Source of the DNA: Nitrospina sp.
GTDB lineage: Bacteria; Nitrospinota; Nitrospinia; Nitrospinales; JACRGP01
Length of the DNA stretch: 64,000 nt
Direction of reading: 5' to 3'
Assembly (NCBI GenBank): GCA_024648695.1
Contig: JACAVV010000011.1
Span: forward strand, 1 to 64,000
Part shown: piece after piece, positions 18,731 to 27,787 of the stretch
Layout of the letters: the number at the start of each line of letters is the position of its first letter
How positions within the stretch are numbered: the stretch's first letter is position 1
Notes under the pieces: generated by a model
The model's database searches: none
What the model was told of the DNA's origin: nothing
What the model saw: only the letters and a program-made list of their open reading frames with translations
Position numbers and translations under genes: made by a program

Positions 18731-18791
18731 ATTCAGCTATGTTAAGCGATTTTTCGGAGGATGGCAAGTTTCCCCTAGCAAGGAGTAATAC

Positions 18792-19292
18792 CTAATTATC
18801 ATAAATTCCAAATTTTTTCAGGTAGGAGATAAAAGAGACGATATTGACCAACTCAATTCTATCGTCCTCTATCGCGCGAATGGCATCATTGGAGAAGTAA
18901 CCGGTAGTTATTATTATACCTCTTGCGGCATCTTCACCTTTTACCGTTTCAAAAAAACCGGTAACCGTATGAAGATTTACTGTATTATTTAAAGGTTCAA
19001 AAATGGCGAGAGCGAGATAGATTCCCCCAACTACAGGAGTTTCATCTTCAAGGGCGATTTCTAATTCATTATCATCGGCCCAAATAGAATGTTTATACTC
19101 AAGATTGAATTTTTCCAGAAACTCGATACATTTTGCTTTAAACACTTCCCGGTCTAATAAAAACTTCGGTTTATCTTCAGGGTTTTCAAAATGTATTTGC
19201 TCCTGAGGACGTGGGGGTGATGCGTTTTTTAATAAAAGAATAAGAATGATTCCAATAACTATCCCGGAAAACGCAATTATAAAAATACCCAC
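18792..19292 (-). CDS. Membrane-anchored Mrr-like domain protein
   Basis: A protein of 166 residues with one N-terminal membrane segment (residues 3-21) and a soluble domain. The stretch ARGIIITTGYFSNDAIRAIEDDRIELVN resembles the Mrr/restriction-endonuclease-like fold (G-ITTG-FS--A--A). The catalytic Asp/(Glu-Gln)xLys core is not evident: the strand that should carry xxK reads GGIYLALAIF. If Mrr-related, it is probably inactive. The start is GTG, overlapping the TAG stop of the upstream small gene by one base (TAGTG). It lies at the end of the cytochrome operon, so a role in that complex is possible but unproven. Confidence 0.55.
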   Translation of the reverse strand: MGIFIIAFSGIVIGIILILLLKNASPPRPQEQIHFENPEDKPKFLLDREVFKAKCIEFLEKFNLEYKHSIWADDNELEIALEDETPVVGGIYLALAIFEPLNNTVNLHTVTGFFETVKGEDAARGIIITTGYFSNDAIRAIEDDRIELVNIVSFISYLKKFGIYDN

Positions 19293-19474
19293 TACTTTAT
19301 CATTTCATCCCAAACTTTTTCTTTTTTACCTGCTTTAATATGCCGGTCATGTTTTATCATTTGAACAATGGCCACCCAAAACAGAAAAAACACAATCACC
19401 AACATAGCCGCGATAGGCATGTTATCCGGTTTGAATGCAATCAACAAAAAGTTTTCTAAACCTGAATTTTCCAT
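19292..19474 (-). CDS. Small single-span membrane protein
   Basis: A 60-residue protein with one hydrophobic segment (about 19-39, MPIAAMLVIVFFLFWVAIVQ) and a basic C-terminal tail. It lies 80 bp downstream of the octaheme cytochrome gene and is coupled to the Mrr-like gene. The size and topology fit a small accessory subunit of the respiratory complex. No motif identifies it. Confidence 0.55.
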   Translation of the reverse strand: MENSGLENFLLIAFKPDNMPIAAMLVIVFFLFWVAIVQMIKHDRHIKAGKKEKVWDEMIK

Positions 19475-19554
19475 AATATTGACTGAATTTAGGTTAAATA
19501 GTTACTGAATATAGTTTAAATGATAAAAGATCGGGATTCCTAACCACTATCTTG

Positions 19555-22251
19555 TTAGAAATCTTCATCTTCCTCCTCTTCCTCTTCCTCATCTTCGTCA
19601 GATTCACCAAGGCTCAGAGAAGTATCGTAATCAGGCGAATTATAAGCCATGATATAGTCTCTAATCAAACCAACCTGTTTATCAACTTTTCCCTCTTGAA
19701 ATGTATTTAATAAATCGTACTTATTGAGAGGGCTAAACGAGCCGTCTAGGCTTTGCGGCCAGTGACTCGGCATTTTGGTCCAAGGAATCAGATTTTGAGT
19801 GAACTTTAACCACTTTGGAACCCAATTGGACCTGAGCCGATTACTTGCAATAGAAAATTCAATTCCTTTTGCACCATCATCATGACAATTGCCACATTCC
19901 ATATAGTTTACCATACGAACGCCATTTTCAACATTCTCTTTGGCTTTAGCTACATTCAATCCAGCTTCAAAGGGAACTTCTTCTGGCGATAAGGCAACAA
20001 AATAAGAGGTAAGGGCCTGAACTTCTTCATCGGTAAAATTGAAGGTCGGCATTTTAACCTTCAACCAGGTTCGTACCGGTGTCGGATTTTTCAGGAAGGA
20101 ATATAGCCATGAGGGTTTGATTCTCTCTCCCACATGATAGGAGTCCAATTCCAATGGCGGCGGATACTGAAAAGTGGCGCTAATATATTTCTGTATTACC
20201 CCACCCTCTCCTTCAATATGATGACACCCTTTACAATTATATTTTGAAACGATCCTACGGCCACGCTCAATGATTTTTTCATTTTTGGAATAATTCCGCT
20301 TGTATTCATGCGGAATTTTAATTCCATTTAAACCTTTCAATAAAACCATCAAAGCTTGAATTTCATCGTCAGCCAAATGAAAATTCGGCATTTTATCCAG
20401 AATTCGTTCCGTCCTGTAAGTCGTGGGTTTCTTCAGTTTATTATAAACCCAGGATTCCCAGGTGCGTGCAACATGCGAATCACCAAACTCAAGCGTCAAT
20501 ACTTGCTTGTTACCAAAGGAAGATAATTCAGGAGCGATACGACCTTCTTTTTCCATACCTTTGATATCATGACATGCGAAACACCCACGCCTTCTAACAA
20601 GAGACTCACCGTATTCAATGAGTTTCTTGCTGGCAACCATCTTGTCAATATTCTTGATTTTTGTTGGCTTGCCAAACTGGATCAGATACGCGGCAATATC
20701 AGCGGCTTGTTGTTTCTTAAGTCGCAAATTAGGCATTTTACTGCTGGAGTTGTAGTGACTTGGATTCAATACCCAATTATACAACCAGGTCTTTCCAACT
20801 TTTTTGCCTATATTACTAAGGTCAGGGGCATGTTCCTCACCTTTACCTTTTAACTTGTGACAGGCCAAACACCCTACCGTTTCAAATTCTTCTTTTCCTT
20901 TTTCAGGATCACCTGATTTGAATGATTCTGCGTAATCATATTCCTTATCAGAGGCATCTATGAGATAGGCAGTGATGGCCATTGCATCTTTCTCATTCAA
21001 GCCAAAGTCAGGCATTCTGGTATTTGGAAGGTATTCCCTTGGCTTTCGGATCCAGCGGTACATCCAACTCGAATTTACCTTGGAACCGATTCGCCTTAAA
21101 CTGGGGCCAACTTTTTCTTCATTTTGATAACCCTCAACAAGATGACAACCATGACAACCTAATTTAAGGAACAAACGCTTTCCTTTACTCAACAAAGGTG
21201 CGCCTTGCAAATCTACGACTTCAGCATGACAATTATTGCAATTGGATTGCATAAACTTGCCTAGCAAAATCGGCTCATTAATCCCCACTGTCTGGTCCAT
21301 TTCATGATGAGACCCATGAGCGTGCTCTGGTGGAGCCGTCGCGGGACCTTGGCCTTTATGACACCATGTACAACCGGTAGATTCGGGTGGATGCTTTCCA
21401 ATTAATAGTTCTCTGTCTGGATGAGTCTTTAGGGGTTCTGAATACTCCTTGTAATAATCGTCATTATAAGAAATATGACAGGTCATACAGCGGTCAACTT
21501 TATAAATAATTTCCGAGAAATTATTTTTACCATAACCGGTGATTACCGTTTGCTTGATTTCAGCAGGACGCCAGAACAAAGGAAATGGTTTGTAAAAATC
21601 CATCCGTCGGTTTAAATTATCGCGTTCATTTGTGAGCGATCTCAGCTCTTTTTCAAGTTTACCGATTTTTGCCTTGCGGGCTAAAACTTGTGATTCCAGC
21701 TTGTCATATTTTTCCTGAAGGCCTTCAATTACTTTATCAAATTCTTTAATTTCTTCTTCAGTCTCATGAACCCTGGCTAATTCAACATCAAAATTTCTAT
21801 TTTCATGCTGAGCCTTTTTATAATAATAATAGTATTCGTCTAACCGGCTCAGGGCAAACTTTCTATGCTCTACCTCTTCATCCAGATGAATTTTGGCTTC
21901 GCGGGTCTTTTCCAGTAGCTCTTGAAATTCACTGGAACTTTCTAAGCGTTCATTTTCCTGGGAAAGTATGCTCGCCAATTCATTTTCCTTATCCTTAATT
22001 TGCTTGTTTTTTTCTTTCCAGCTGTTTTCAGCCCGGGTGTATTCAGCCTTAAAATATTTGGTTTGATAATCTTTATACCCTCGGCGAGAGTACTCATCAT
22101 CCCAAAATGCCCATAGCGTGACCAAAAGGAGGCCTCCGGACATAAGGAAAAAGAAAAAGCTAAAGGATACATCTTCATCTTTAAAGTAATCGCTCTCTGG
22201 CGCCTTACTCTCGGTTTTTTCTACTTCTTCATTTGAATCTTTGGTAGCCAA
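19555..22251 (-). CDS. Membrane-anchored octaheme cytochrome c with coiled coil
   Basis: A protein of 898 residues. One membrane span (~31-50) is followed by a charged coiled coil (~55-215) and then eight CxxCH haem sites starting at Cys 255, 294, 338, 366, 461, 557, 673 and 786. The first three lie in a His-rich region without obvious Met ligands. The last five each head a class I cytochrome c-like unit ending in a Met-Pro ligand motif (RMPDF, KMPNL, KMPNF, KMPTF, KMPSH). The tail is a run of Glu/Asp. It is the fourth gene of the Rieske-b6-subunit IV operon and so likely replaces cytochrome f/c1, passing electrons to the periplasm. The start is TTG; GGGA lies 8 bases upstream. Confidence 0.88.
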   Translation of the reverse strand: MATKDSNEEVEKTESKAPESDYFKDEDVSFSFFFFLMSGGLLLVTLWAFWDDEYSRRGYKDYQTKYFKAEYTRAENSWKEKNKQIKDKENELASILSQENERLESSSEFQELLEKTREAKIHLDEEVEHRKFALSRLDEYYYYYKKAQHENRNFDVELARVHETEEEIKEFDKVIEGLQEKYDKLESQVLARKAKIGKLEKELRSLTNERDNLNRRMDFYKPFPLFWRPAEIKQTVITGYGKNNFSEIIYKVDRCMTCHISYNDDYYKEYSEPLKTHPDRELLIGKHPPESTGCTWCHKGQGPATAPPEHAHGSHHEMDQTVGINEPILLGKFMQSNCNNCHAEVVDLQGAPLLSKGKRLFLKLGCHGCHLVEGYQNEEKVGPSLRRIGSKVNSSWMYRWIRKPREYLPNTRMPDFGLNEKDAMAITAYLIDASDKEYDYAESFKSGDPEKGKEEFETVGCLACHKLKGKGEEHAPDLSNIGKKVGKTWLYNWVLNPSHYNSSSKMPNLRLKKQQAADIAAYLIQFGKPTKIKNIDKMVASKKLIEYGESLVRRRGCFACHDIKGMEKEGRIAPELSSFGNKQVLTLEFGDSHVARTWESWVYNKLKKPTTYRTERILDKMPNFHLADDEIQALMVLLKGLNGIKIPHEYKRNYSKNEKIIERGRRIVSKYNCKGCHHIEGEGGVIQKYISATFQYPPPLELDSYHVGERIKPSWLYSFLKNPTPVRTWLKVKMPTFNFTDEEVQALTSYFVALSPEEVPFEAGLNVAKAKENVENGVRMVNYMECGNCHDDGAKGIEFSIASNRLRSNWVPKWLKFTQNLIPWTKMPSHWPQSLDGSFSPLNKYDLLNTFQEGKVDKQVGLIRDYIMAYNSPDYDTSLSLGESDEDEEEEEEEDEDF

Positions 22252-22266
22252 TGATCGAATCCCAAA

Positions 22267-23016
22267 TTAAATGTTAAACCAAGGGGTTACCCAAACATAC
22301 TTGATGTTGAAACCTAACCGAAGAACAATCTTGATCACGATCCCTACCATAATCAAAAGCAGATTGATCTTAATAAACATGCGCATAAAGCCTACACTTT
22401 TCAACGCCTTTCTTTCGGTGAAAAAATAGACACCAGTCCCTATGACAAAATAGCCTATCACCACAGCTCCTCCAAACAGACTGGACATCCAGTAATCTCT
22501 GAACCCAAAAGCATAAGGCAAATCCACATTGGTAAGCGCCACCACTTTATGAGGATCCCAATACTGCCAAGGCATGAACAGGTTCCAACCGGGGCCTCTC
22601 AAAAACACACCCATAATAATCAACGCGATCCACAAAACCAAAAAGCCAAACGCGTAGACCCAGATCGCCACTTTTCTTTCTGTATAGGTATAATAGCCAT
22701 TCCCCTTAGGATTCACGTCCAGATAAGGAATGAGCATTAACCCTACAATAATAAGAACCGGAGCGACCACCCCTGCAAACCAGGGGTCAAAGTAAACCAA
22801 AATATCCTGCAACCCCAAAAAGTACCATGGTGCTTTAGAAGGATTCGGAGTTTTGGAAGGATTGGCCGCTTCTTCCAAAGGGGCATCAATGGTGATAGAC
22901 CAAACCGTCAAGAATATCATCACCACAATGGAACATAAAAATTCCAGCCTTACCAAATAGGGCCAGACGTGAAGCTTATCAGGAAGATCATTCTCATTTT
23001 TTTTGGGTGCCGCCAT
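22267..23016 (-). CDS. petD: Cytochrome b6f-type subunit IV-like protein (C-terminal cytochrome b half)
   Basis: A protein of 249 residues. HVWPYLVRLEFLCS leads into the first of several membrane spans. The Qo-site motif region reads KAPWYFLGLQDILVYFDPW, corresponding to the PEWY region of cytochrome b with Ala in place of Glu. The protein is longer than plant PetD (160 residues), with extra C-terminal spans (~165-245). The ATG at 23016 is used because GGAATGG lies just upstream; a TTG at 23028 is less likely. It sits 117 bp after the cytochrome b6 gene and 15 bp before the octaheme gene. Confidence 0.85.
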   Translation of the reverse strand: MAAPKKNENDLPDKLHVWPYLVRLEFLCSIVVMIFLTVWSITIDAPLEEAANPSKTPNPSKAPWYFLGLQDILVYFDPWFAGVVAPVLIIVGLMLIPYLDVNPKGNGYYTYTERKVAIWVYAFGFLVLWIALIIMGVFLRGPGWNLFMPWQYWDPHKVVALTNVDLPYAFGFRDYWMSSLFGGAVVIGYFVIGTGVYFFTERKALKSVGFMRMFIKINLLLIMVGIVIKIVLRLGFNIKYVWVTPWFNI

Positions 23017-23133
23017 AATCCATTCCAATCAAATAAATTTACAACTGTTTATAAACCTGATCAAACCGCCCTTCAAAAGGGAGATCGGCTATCGAATTAA
23101 TTTACCTGGCATTATTCAACACGGCATCAGAGC

Positions 23134-23961
23134 TTATAGAGGCCCTGAAATACCACCGTCCTTACGAATTCTCCAGAAATGCACGATCATCAAAGCTCCG
23201 GCTATAAGCGGTATCAATATACAATGCAACACATAAAACCTTAATAGTGCCGGCGGGCCTACCAAACTACCCCCAAGAAGGACAGACCTCGCGTCATATC
23301 TGGAAGTCACCCCGACAAACTCCGCAAAAGGCCCTTCGTGTCCGAGAAATGGAGTTGCGCGGGCCATATTGGTTCCTACAGTTACCGCCCACATAGCTAA
23401 TTGATCCCATGGTAAAAGGTACCCGGTAAAGCTGAGCAACAGCGTAAATGTAACCAGAAACACTCCAATCACCCAGTTAAACTCCCTTGGCGGCTTGTAG
23501 GAACCCGTCAAAAATACTCTGAACATATGGAGCCAAACCGTAATAACCATGGAATGAGCGGCCCAACGATGCATATTCCTCATCAACATACCAAAAGGAA
23601 CATCATATTGCAGGTATTTCATATCATAATAGGCGTATTCACCTACCGGCCGGTAATAAAACATCAGGATAACTCCGGTCACAACAGTAACCAGAAACAT
23701 CAAAAAGGTAATACCCCCCATACACCAGGTAAACTTGATTCTTAGCGCATGCCGGTGAATTTTAACCGGGTGCAAATGCAACCAAACATTACTGGCAATT
23801 TGCAAAACACGGTTACGCGGGGTATCGGCATATCCATGCCGAAAGGAAGATGTCCAAATCTGAGACTCAGTAATTTGCTTCGCGATATCAGAAAAAATCT
23901 TCCCACTTTTAATATCGTTCATTATTTCCGCAAAGTTGGGAATATTTGGTTTCGTAGCCAA
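23134..23961 (-). CDS. petB: Cytochrome b6-like diheme subunit
   Basis: A protein of 275 residues matching cytochrome b6. Haem-ligand histidines are H131/H145 ([15 protein letters not shown]) and H246/H261 (FYVLHC, MIVHFW), with the b6 spacing of 14 and 15. WCMGGITF (C80) aligns with b6 YCLGGITL, whose cysteine covalently holds haem cn/ci. The end, [10 protein letters not shown], matches b6. An N-terminal extension of ~45 residues is present. It transfers electrons from quinol at the inner membrane. The start is TTG, with TTTGGAGG 9 bases upstream. Confidence 0.92.
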   Translation of the reverse strand: MATKPNIPNFAEIMNDIKSGKIFSDIAKQITESQIWTSSFRHGYADTPRNRVLQIASNVWLHLHPVKIHRHALRIKFTWCMGGITFLMFLVTVVTGVILMFYYRPVGEYAYYDMKYLQYDVPFGMLMRNMHRWAAHSMVITVWLHMFRVFLTGSYKPPREFNWVIGVFLVTFTLLLSFTGYLLPWDQLAMWAVTVGTNMARATPFLGHEGPFAEFVGVTSRYDARSVLLGGSLVGPPALLRFYVLHCILIPLIAGALMIVHFWRIRKDGGISGPL

Positions 23962-24029
23962 AACAGAAAACCTCCAAAAGAGACGCTAAATTTATTTTAA
24001 AATTATATATTTAGAGCAAAAAAATTAAG

Positions 24030-24611
24030 CTAAACCCTTAAGATAGAGCCGGGCTTACCCCACTCACCCTTTTCAAAAAGGAATTTCTTGCTTTTATCAA
24101 TCTGGATTTGCCCATCCGGAGCCAGGGTAATCTTTAATCGCTCCAACGGACGTGGCGCGGGACCCTCAAAATTAATCCCATCCATGGTAAAACCGCTACC
24201 ATGACACGGACATTTGAATTTCCCTTCCCCCTTCAACCATAAGGGAGTACATCCCAAATGAGTACAACGGGCCAGAATGGCGTAAATACCCTCAGGTTCC
24301 CGAACGATCCAAACACGTTCCTGCTGTTTCCATTTCGTACTCACTTCACCCACGGTATAATCGCCAGGACTTCCCGCTTTAAATATTGGAGAAGGCTCGA
24401 ACAAAACGCGAGGATACAATAGTCTTAAAAAATAAAGGGATGATAAACCGGTGGTTGCGGCAAAACCAGCCCAACCTGCCAAGGAAAAGAAATCCCGACG
24501 CGACCATATCGTATTTTTCGGTTCACTTTGGTCTCCACCCTTTTTCCCAGCTTTCGCTTTTGCGGGTTTATCTGCGGTTTTTGCCTTTTTTACTTGTTTT
24601 ACTTCAGCCAT
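24030..24611 (-). CDS. petC: Rieske iron-sulfur protein of the b6f-like complex
   Basis: A protein of 193 residues. A Lys/Ala-rich N-terminus is followed by SRRDFF (37-42), a Tat-type or anchor signal, and a span to ~62. The 2Fe-2S ligands are CTHLGC (C116, H118, and disulfide C121) and CPCHGSGF (C134, disulfide C136, H137). It accepts electrons from quinol at the Qo site and passes them to the c-type subunit. The ATG at 24611 is preceded by TTGGAG at 6 bases; the in-frame TTG at 24623 is part of that Shine-Dalgarno. First gene of the operon. Confidence 0.93.
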   Translation of the reverse strand: MAEVKQVKKAKTADKPAKAKAGKKGGDQSEPKNTIWSRRDFFSLAGWAGFAATTGLSSLYFLRLLYPRVLFEPSPIFKAGSPGDYTVGEVSTKWKQQERVWIVREPEGIYAILARCTHLGCTPLWLKGEGKFKCPCHGSGFTMDGINFEGPAPRPLERLKITLAPDGQIQIDKSKKFLFEKGEWGKPGSILRV

Positions 24612-24702
24612 TTGTAACTCCAAAGCTCCAAAAAATAGGAGCTTATCACCAACTTTTAAGGTTTAGATGGTAGCTTGCCTCGTTTTTAAAGAGTTGACTT
24701 TT

Positions 24703-24731
24703 AACATAATTAAAATTATGAGTCAAGACAA
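24703..24731 (-). promoter_or_regulatory. Probable sigma70-type promoter of the Rieske/b6f-like operon
   Basis: Reading leftward: -35 TTGTCT (24726-24731), a 17-base spacer, -10 TATGTT (24703-24708), giving a leader of about 85 bases. A perfect palindrome, CATAATT-AA-AATTATG (24705-24720), fills the spacer and overlaps the -10, so a repressor or activator site is possible. Confidence 0.4.
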
Positions 24732-24757
24732 GATATTAAATTATGAAAAGCTTCAAA

Positions 24758-26113
24758 TCAGGATCCCTTCCTAAGCTTTTGATGGCATGCCCGAATGGCA
24801 TATCCCAAGCCCTGCATACTGGGCGACCAGGTGTAGGTGACAGGAAGCAAATCACTAATTTTCATCTGTTTATTCATTGCCATGGAAATATGTGAAATCA
24901 ACTCGGGAGCCCCTTCACAAATCAATTGAGCGCCTATCACTTTTTTCGAAGTTTTATCTGCCACTATTTTTATTAATTCATTGATGCGGTTAGAATCCTC
25001 TCCACCCTGCTCAAAATACGATTCCCAAGTACCCTCTACCGCTCTAAATCCAAAATGATGGGCCTGGCCCGCAAAACATCCCACACTTGCAATCTCAGGT
25101 AAACTCTCGAAAACATAGGGTATTTCATTGTTATTTATCGTATTTAATTTTCCAAGGGCGTTCTCCGCCGCTACGTTTCCTTCCAACCGGGATCGACAAA
25201 AATCCGGTGTCCGACCCATAACACTGCCTGCGGCAAAAATTCCTTGAGTGGAGGTTTGCATATGATCATCCACCATAATTTCATTATTTTCTCCCAATCT
25301 AAGGTCTAAATCCAAAACTTGCAAGTCCTGGATATCCGGTTGATGGTTTTCCGCAAACAAGATCCGATGCACGGGAAACTTGACGCCTCCTTCCAGGCTG
25401 ATATTAATTTGCTCATCATCCTTAAAGATGGAAACAATACGTTTTCCAAAAAGCAGTTTAACCTTTTGAATTTTCATGCTTTTTTCAATTGCAGAAACCA
25501 GATCGGGGTCCAAACCTTCGCCAATATGCGGGAGTCCATCATTCAAAAACACCCTGCAACCCAATTCATTAAAAAACCGGGCCATTAGACAAGCCAATGA
25601 GTTGGCTCCGACAATTAAAAGGCTGGGTGGCAGATCCTCCATTTTTAGAGCATCTTCCACAGCAAATATGAACTTGTTATCAAAGGGAATTTCCTGTGGA
25701 AACCGGGTCAGTGAACCGGGGGCCAGAATAATCGCTTTTGCCCGGATGGACTCCTGCCCTGTCTCCGTTTGAATGCCCACTTCGGTTTTATTGATGACAA
25801 ACCCTGTTCCCTTTAAAAAATTCACGCCATTTGTTTTGATCTGTTTTTCCAACTGGTTGGAATGCAACGAGGAGACACCTTTAGCTCGGCCAGTTATTTC
25901 TTTATAAACCCCAGCGTCTTTCACCGTTTCCTTTAATAAAGCCGGATCCTCTTTTAAAATAGAGCGAATCATTAAGTCACGATGCCATACATGACCGCCA
26001 CCCAATCGGTTCTTCTCTATAAGACACACTTTGGCCTTCATTTCGGAAGCTCTTAATGCGGCGGCTATACCAGCACTTCCTCCTCCAATAACAGCTAAAT
26101 CAAATTCATTCAT
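24758..26113 (-). CDS. Dihydrolipoamide dehydrogenase-like flavoprotein lacking redox cysteines
   Basis: A protein of 451 residues with the full class I pyridine nucleotide-disulfide oxidoreductase layout. FAD motif GGGSAG (10-15), NAD-domain motif IVGANSLACLMARFF, second FAD motif GIFAAGSV and a C-terminal interface domain are all present. The redox site normally GGTCLNVGC reads GGGHVWHRD (38-46), so both cysteines are gone. The interface His-Glu dyad motif (HPTxxE) is replaced by TWSPSMQG. It cannot use the usual disulfide chemistry. It could be a non-disulfide NAD(P)H:quinone or other flavin reductase, or a structural flavoprotein. It is leftward and 146 bp upstream of the Rieske operon. 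Confidence 0.75.
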   Translation of the reverse strand: MNEFDLAVIGGGSAGIAAALRASEMKAKVCLIEKNRLGGGHVWHRDLMIRSILKEDPALLKETVKDAGVYKEITGRAKGVSSLHSNQLEKQIKTNGVNFLKGTGFVINKTEVGIQTETGQESIRAKAIILAPGSLTRFPQEIPFDNKFIFAVEDALKMEDLPPSLLIVGANSLACLMARFFNELGCRVFLNDGLPHIGEGLDPDLVSAIEKSMKIQKVKLLFGKRIVSIFKDDEQINISLEGGVKFPVHRILFAENHQPDIQDLQVLDLDLRLGENNEIMVDDHMQTSTQGIFAAGSVMGRTPDFCRSRLEGNVAAENALGKLNTINNNEIPYVFESLPEIASVGCFAGQAHHFGFRAVEGTWESYFEQGGEDSNRINELIKIVADKTSKKVIGAQLICEGAPELISHISMAMNKQMKISDLLPVTYTWSPSMQGLGYAIRACHQKLRKGS

Positions 26114-26184
26114 GACATGTTAAAAATACTGGATGTTTAGCAACAATTTTAATAGTTGAATTGAATGTTCGGTCAGGGTTTCTT

Positions 26185-26541
26185 TTAAAATATTCCAAAA
26201 ATGGCGACACCACCAAACAAAATCAACAAAATTGAGGACAGGATGGCATGCAGGGTCACATTGATTTTTCGGCTCCAGGGAATAATTATCAGCAGATATC
26301 CTAAAATAAAGTACATCCACCAGGAGTTGGTGAGCAAATAGTGATTTGCCGTTAAAAATAGAAGGTACCCAGTGACGACGAAATAATAAGCAATCCGGTG
26401 AAATCGATACCCCTTCTTCCTTTTATCCTTGGGCAATATGCTGACTCCAATTATCACATTGCCAAGTGTCAATAGAAAGGTAAAAAAAATTAATTGAAAT
26501 GAAGGATGGGCAACTAGTTCTTCAAGGGTGGTGAGGGGCAT
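26185..26541 (-). CDS. Small multi-pass membrane protein
   Basis: A protein of 118 residues with about four hydrophobic segments (FQLIFFTFLLTLGNVIIGVS; IAYYFVVTGYLLFLT; WWMYFILGYLLIIIPW; AILSSILLILFGGVAIF) and a short basic loop KDKRKKGYRFHRI. I do not recognise the family. The His residues in and near membrane segments could suggest cytochrome b561-like or DUF420-like proteins, but this is weak. The ATG at 26541 is preferred over a TTG at 26556. Confidence 0.55.
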   Translation of the reverse strand: MPLTTLEELVAHPSFQLIFFTFLLTLGNVIIGVSILPKDKRKKGYRFHRIAYYFVVTGYLLFLTANHYLLTNSWWMYFILGYLLIIIPWSRKINVTLHAILSSILLILFGGVAIFGIF

Positions 26542-26651
26542 AGAGACTGATGACAAATTTTCAAATGGGGCCGGGTTTCATGCACTAAATGTCAAAACCC
26601 GTCAATAAAATACTATTGGGCAATGTTTAATCTCTTTTTGAAAAAATGACA

Positions 26652-27683
26652 TCATGCCATAGTAACGCGATTGCGTCCATTTTCTTTCGATTTATATAAT
26701 GCCTTATCGGCACGATCAAACACCAATTGTTCTGTATCCCCTTCTTTCAGGCAGGAAACTCCAAGACTTACAGTTACCTTCATCTCAATTTCCTTATCCA
26801 CAAAATAATCCCGTTCCACCTCGTAGCGAACCTTTTCTGCCAATCTCTTTGCCTGATCGTACTCGATTTTTTTTAATAAAATCACAAACTCTTCTCCGCC
26901 ATAGCGGAAAACAGAATCCGAATCCCTCACCGCATCACGAATGGTGGCGGCCACAGAGGTTAATACTTTATCACCCGCCTTATGGCCATAATTATCATTA
27001 AATTTCTTAAAGTAATCGATATCAATAATCATAAGGGCACAAGGTTCCTTGTGGCGGGTGAATTCGCGTATCATTTGCCCTACCGACAAATCATAGGCCA
27101 TCCTGTTAAATACATTGGTCAAAGGATCTATAAGCGCTTTGGCTTCCGTCTGTTCCAACCGGGTGGACAATTCCTTCGTTATATTTCGATATTGAATCAA
27201 TTCTCTCTTGAGGTCCTTGGTCGACAGTTGAATTTTTCTTAAATCTGAAACCAGGTTCTTTTTCAAGGCTATAAAGTCCTGGAGGGTGTTGACTTTATCA
27301 ATTTGTTCAACATATTTTCCCATATCTGAGTCCAAACCACCGGAAACAGACGCGAAATCTTTGATCGTTTGGGTCAGATCCATTACGATCTGCCGCATTT
27401 CCTCTTTTTCAGTAAATCTGAACTCCTCTTCCAGCTTTTTTCTGTTAAAAAAGTCCTGAATTTCCTTAGCCAAGCCAGAAACAGGCTTATACCGTATGGC
27501 TTTTTTGAGGACTTTCAGCAGGCCTTGAAGCTTACCGTTTAAAGGATCAGAGGAGGGAAGAAACCTACACAGGTTTTCTATACAGGAAATTAACAGACGC
27601 GTGACCCTGTCCGTAAATTCGGGACCAGCAATAGGAGAATCCGTTGGTTTGTTTTTTGTTTCGGCCAAAATGGGGGAATCCAC
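26652..27683 (-). CDS. GGDEF diguanylate cyclase with coiled-coil N-terminus
   Basis: A protein of 343 residues. An N-terminal helical region (~15-165) has no obvious sensor. The GGDEF domain contains DPLTNVFNRMAYD, IDIDYFKKFNDNYGHKAGD and the active-site signature RYGGEEF (~257-263). An RxxD inhibitory site (RDSD) lies five residues before GGEEF, so product inhibition by c-di-GMP is likely. It makes c-di-GMP from GTP. The start codon is GTG. The neighbours do not reveal the target process. Confidence 0.9.
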   Translation of the reverse strand: MDSPILAETKNKPTDSPIAGPEFTDRVTRLLISCIENLCRFLPSSDPLNGKLQGLLKVLKKAIRYKPVSGLAKEIQDFFNRKKLEEEFRFTEKEEMRQIVMDLTQTIKDFASVSGGLDSDMGKYVEQIDKVNTLQDFIALKKNLVSDLRKIQLSTKDLKRELIQYRNITKELSTRLEQTEAKALIDPLTNVFNRMAYDLSVGQMIREFTRHKEPCALMIIDIDYFKKFNDNYGHKAGDKVLTSVAATIRDAVRDSDSVFRYGGEEFVILLKKIEYDQAKRLAEKVRYEVERDYFVDKEIEMKVTVSLGVSCLKEGDTEQLVFDRADKALYKSKENGRNRVTMA

Positions 27684-27787
27684 AAAATGAAATAAACACT
27701 ATTTCGGGAATTATACAAAAAAAAACGCCACATTGTAACATTTTCTTTCTTATTTTACAGTGGATAAAGTATTGGATGGAAACAGGA

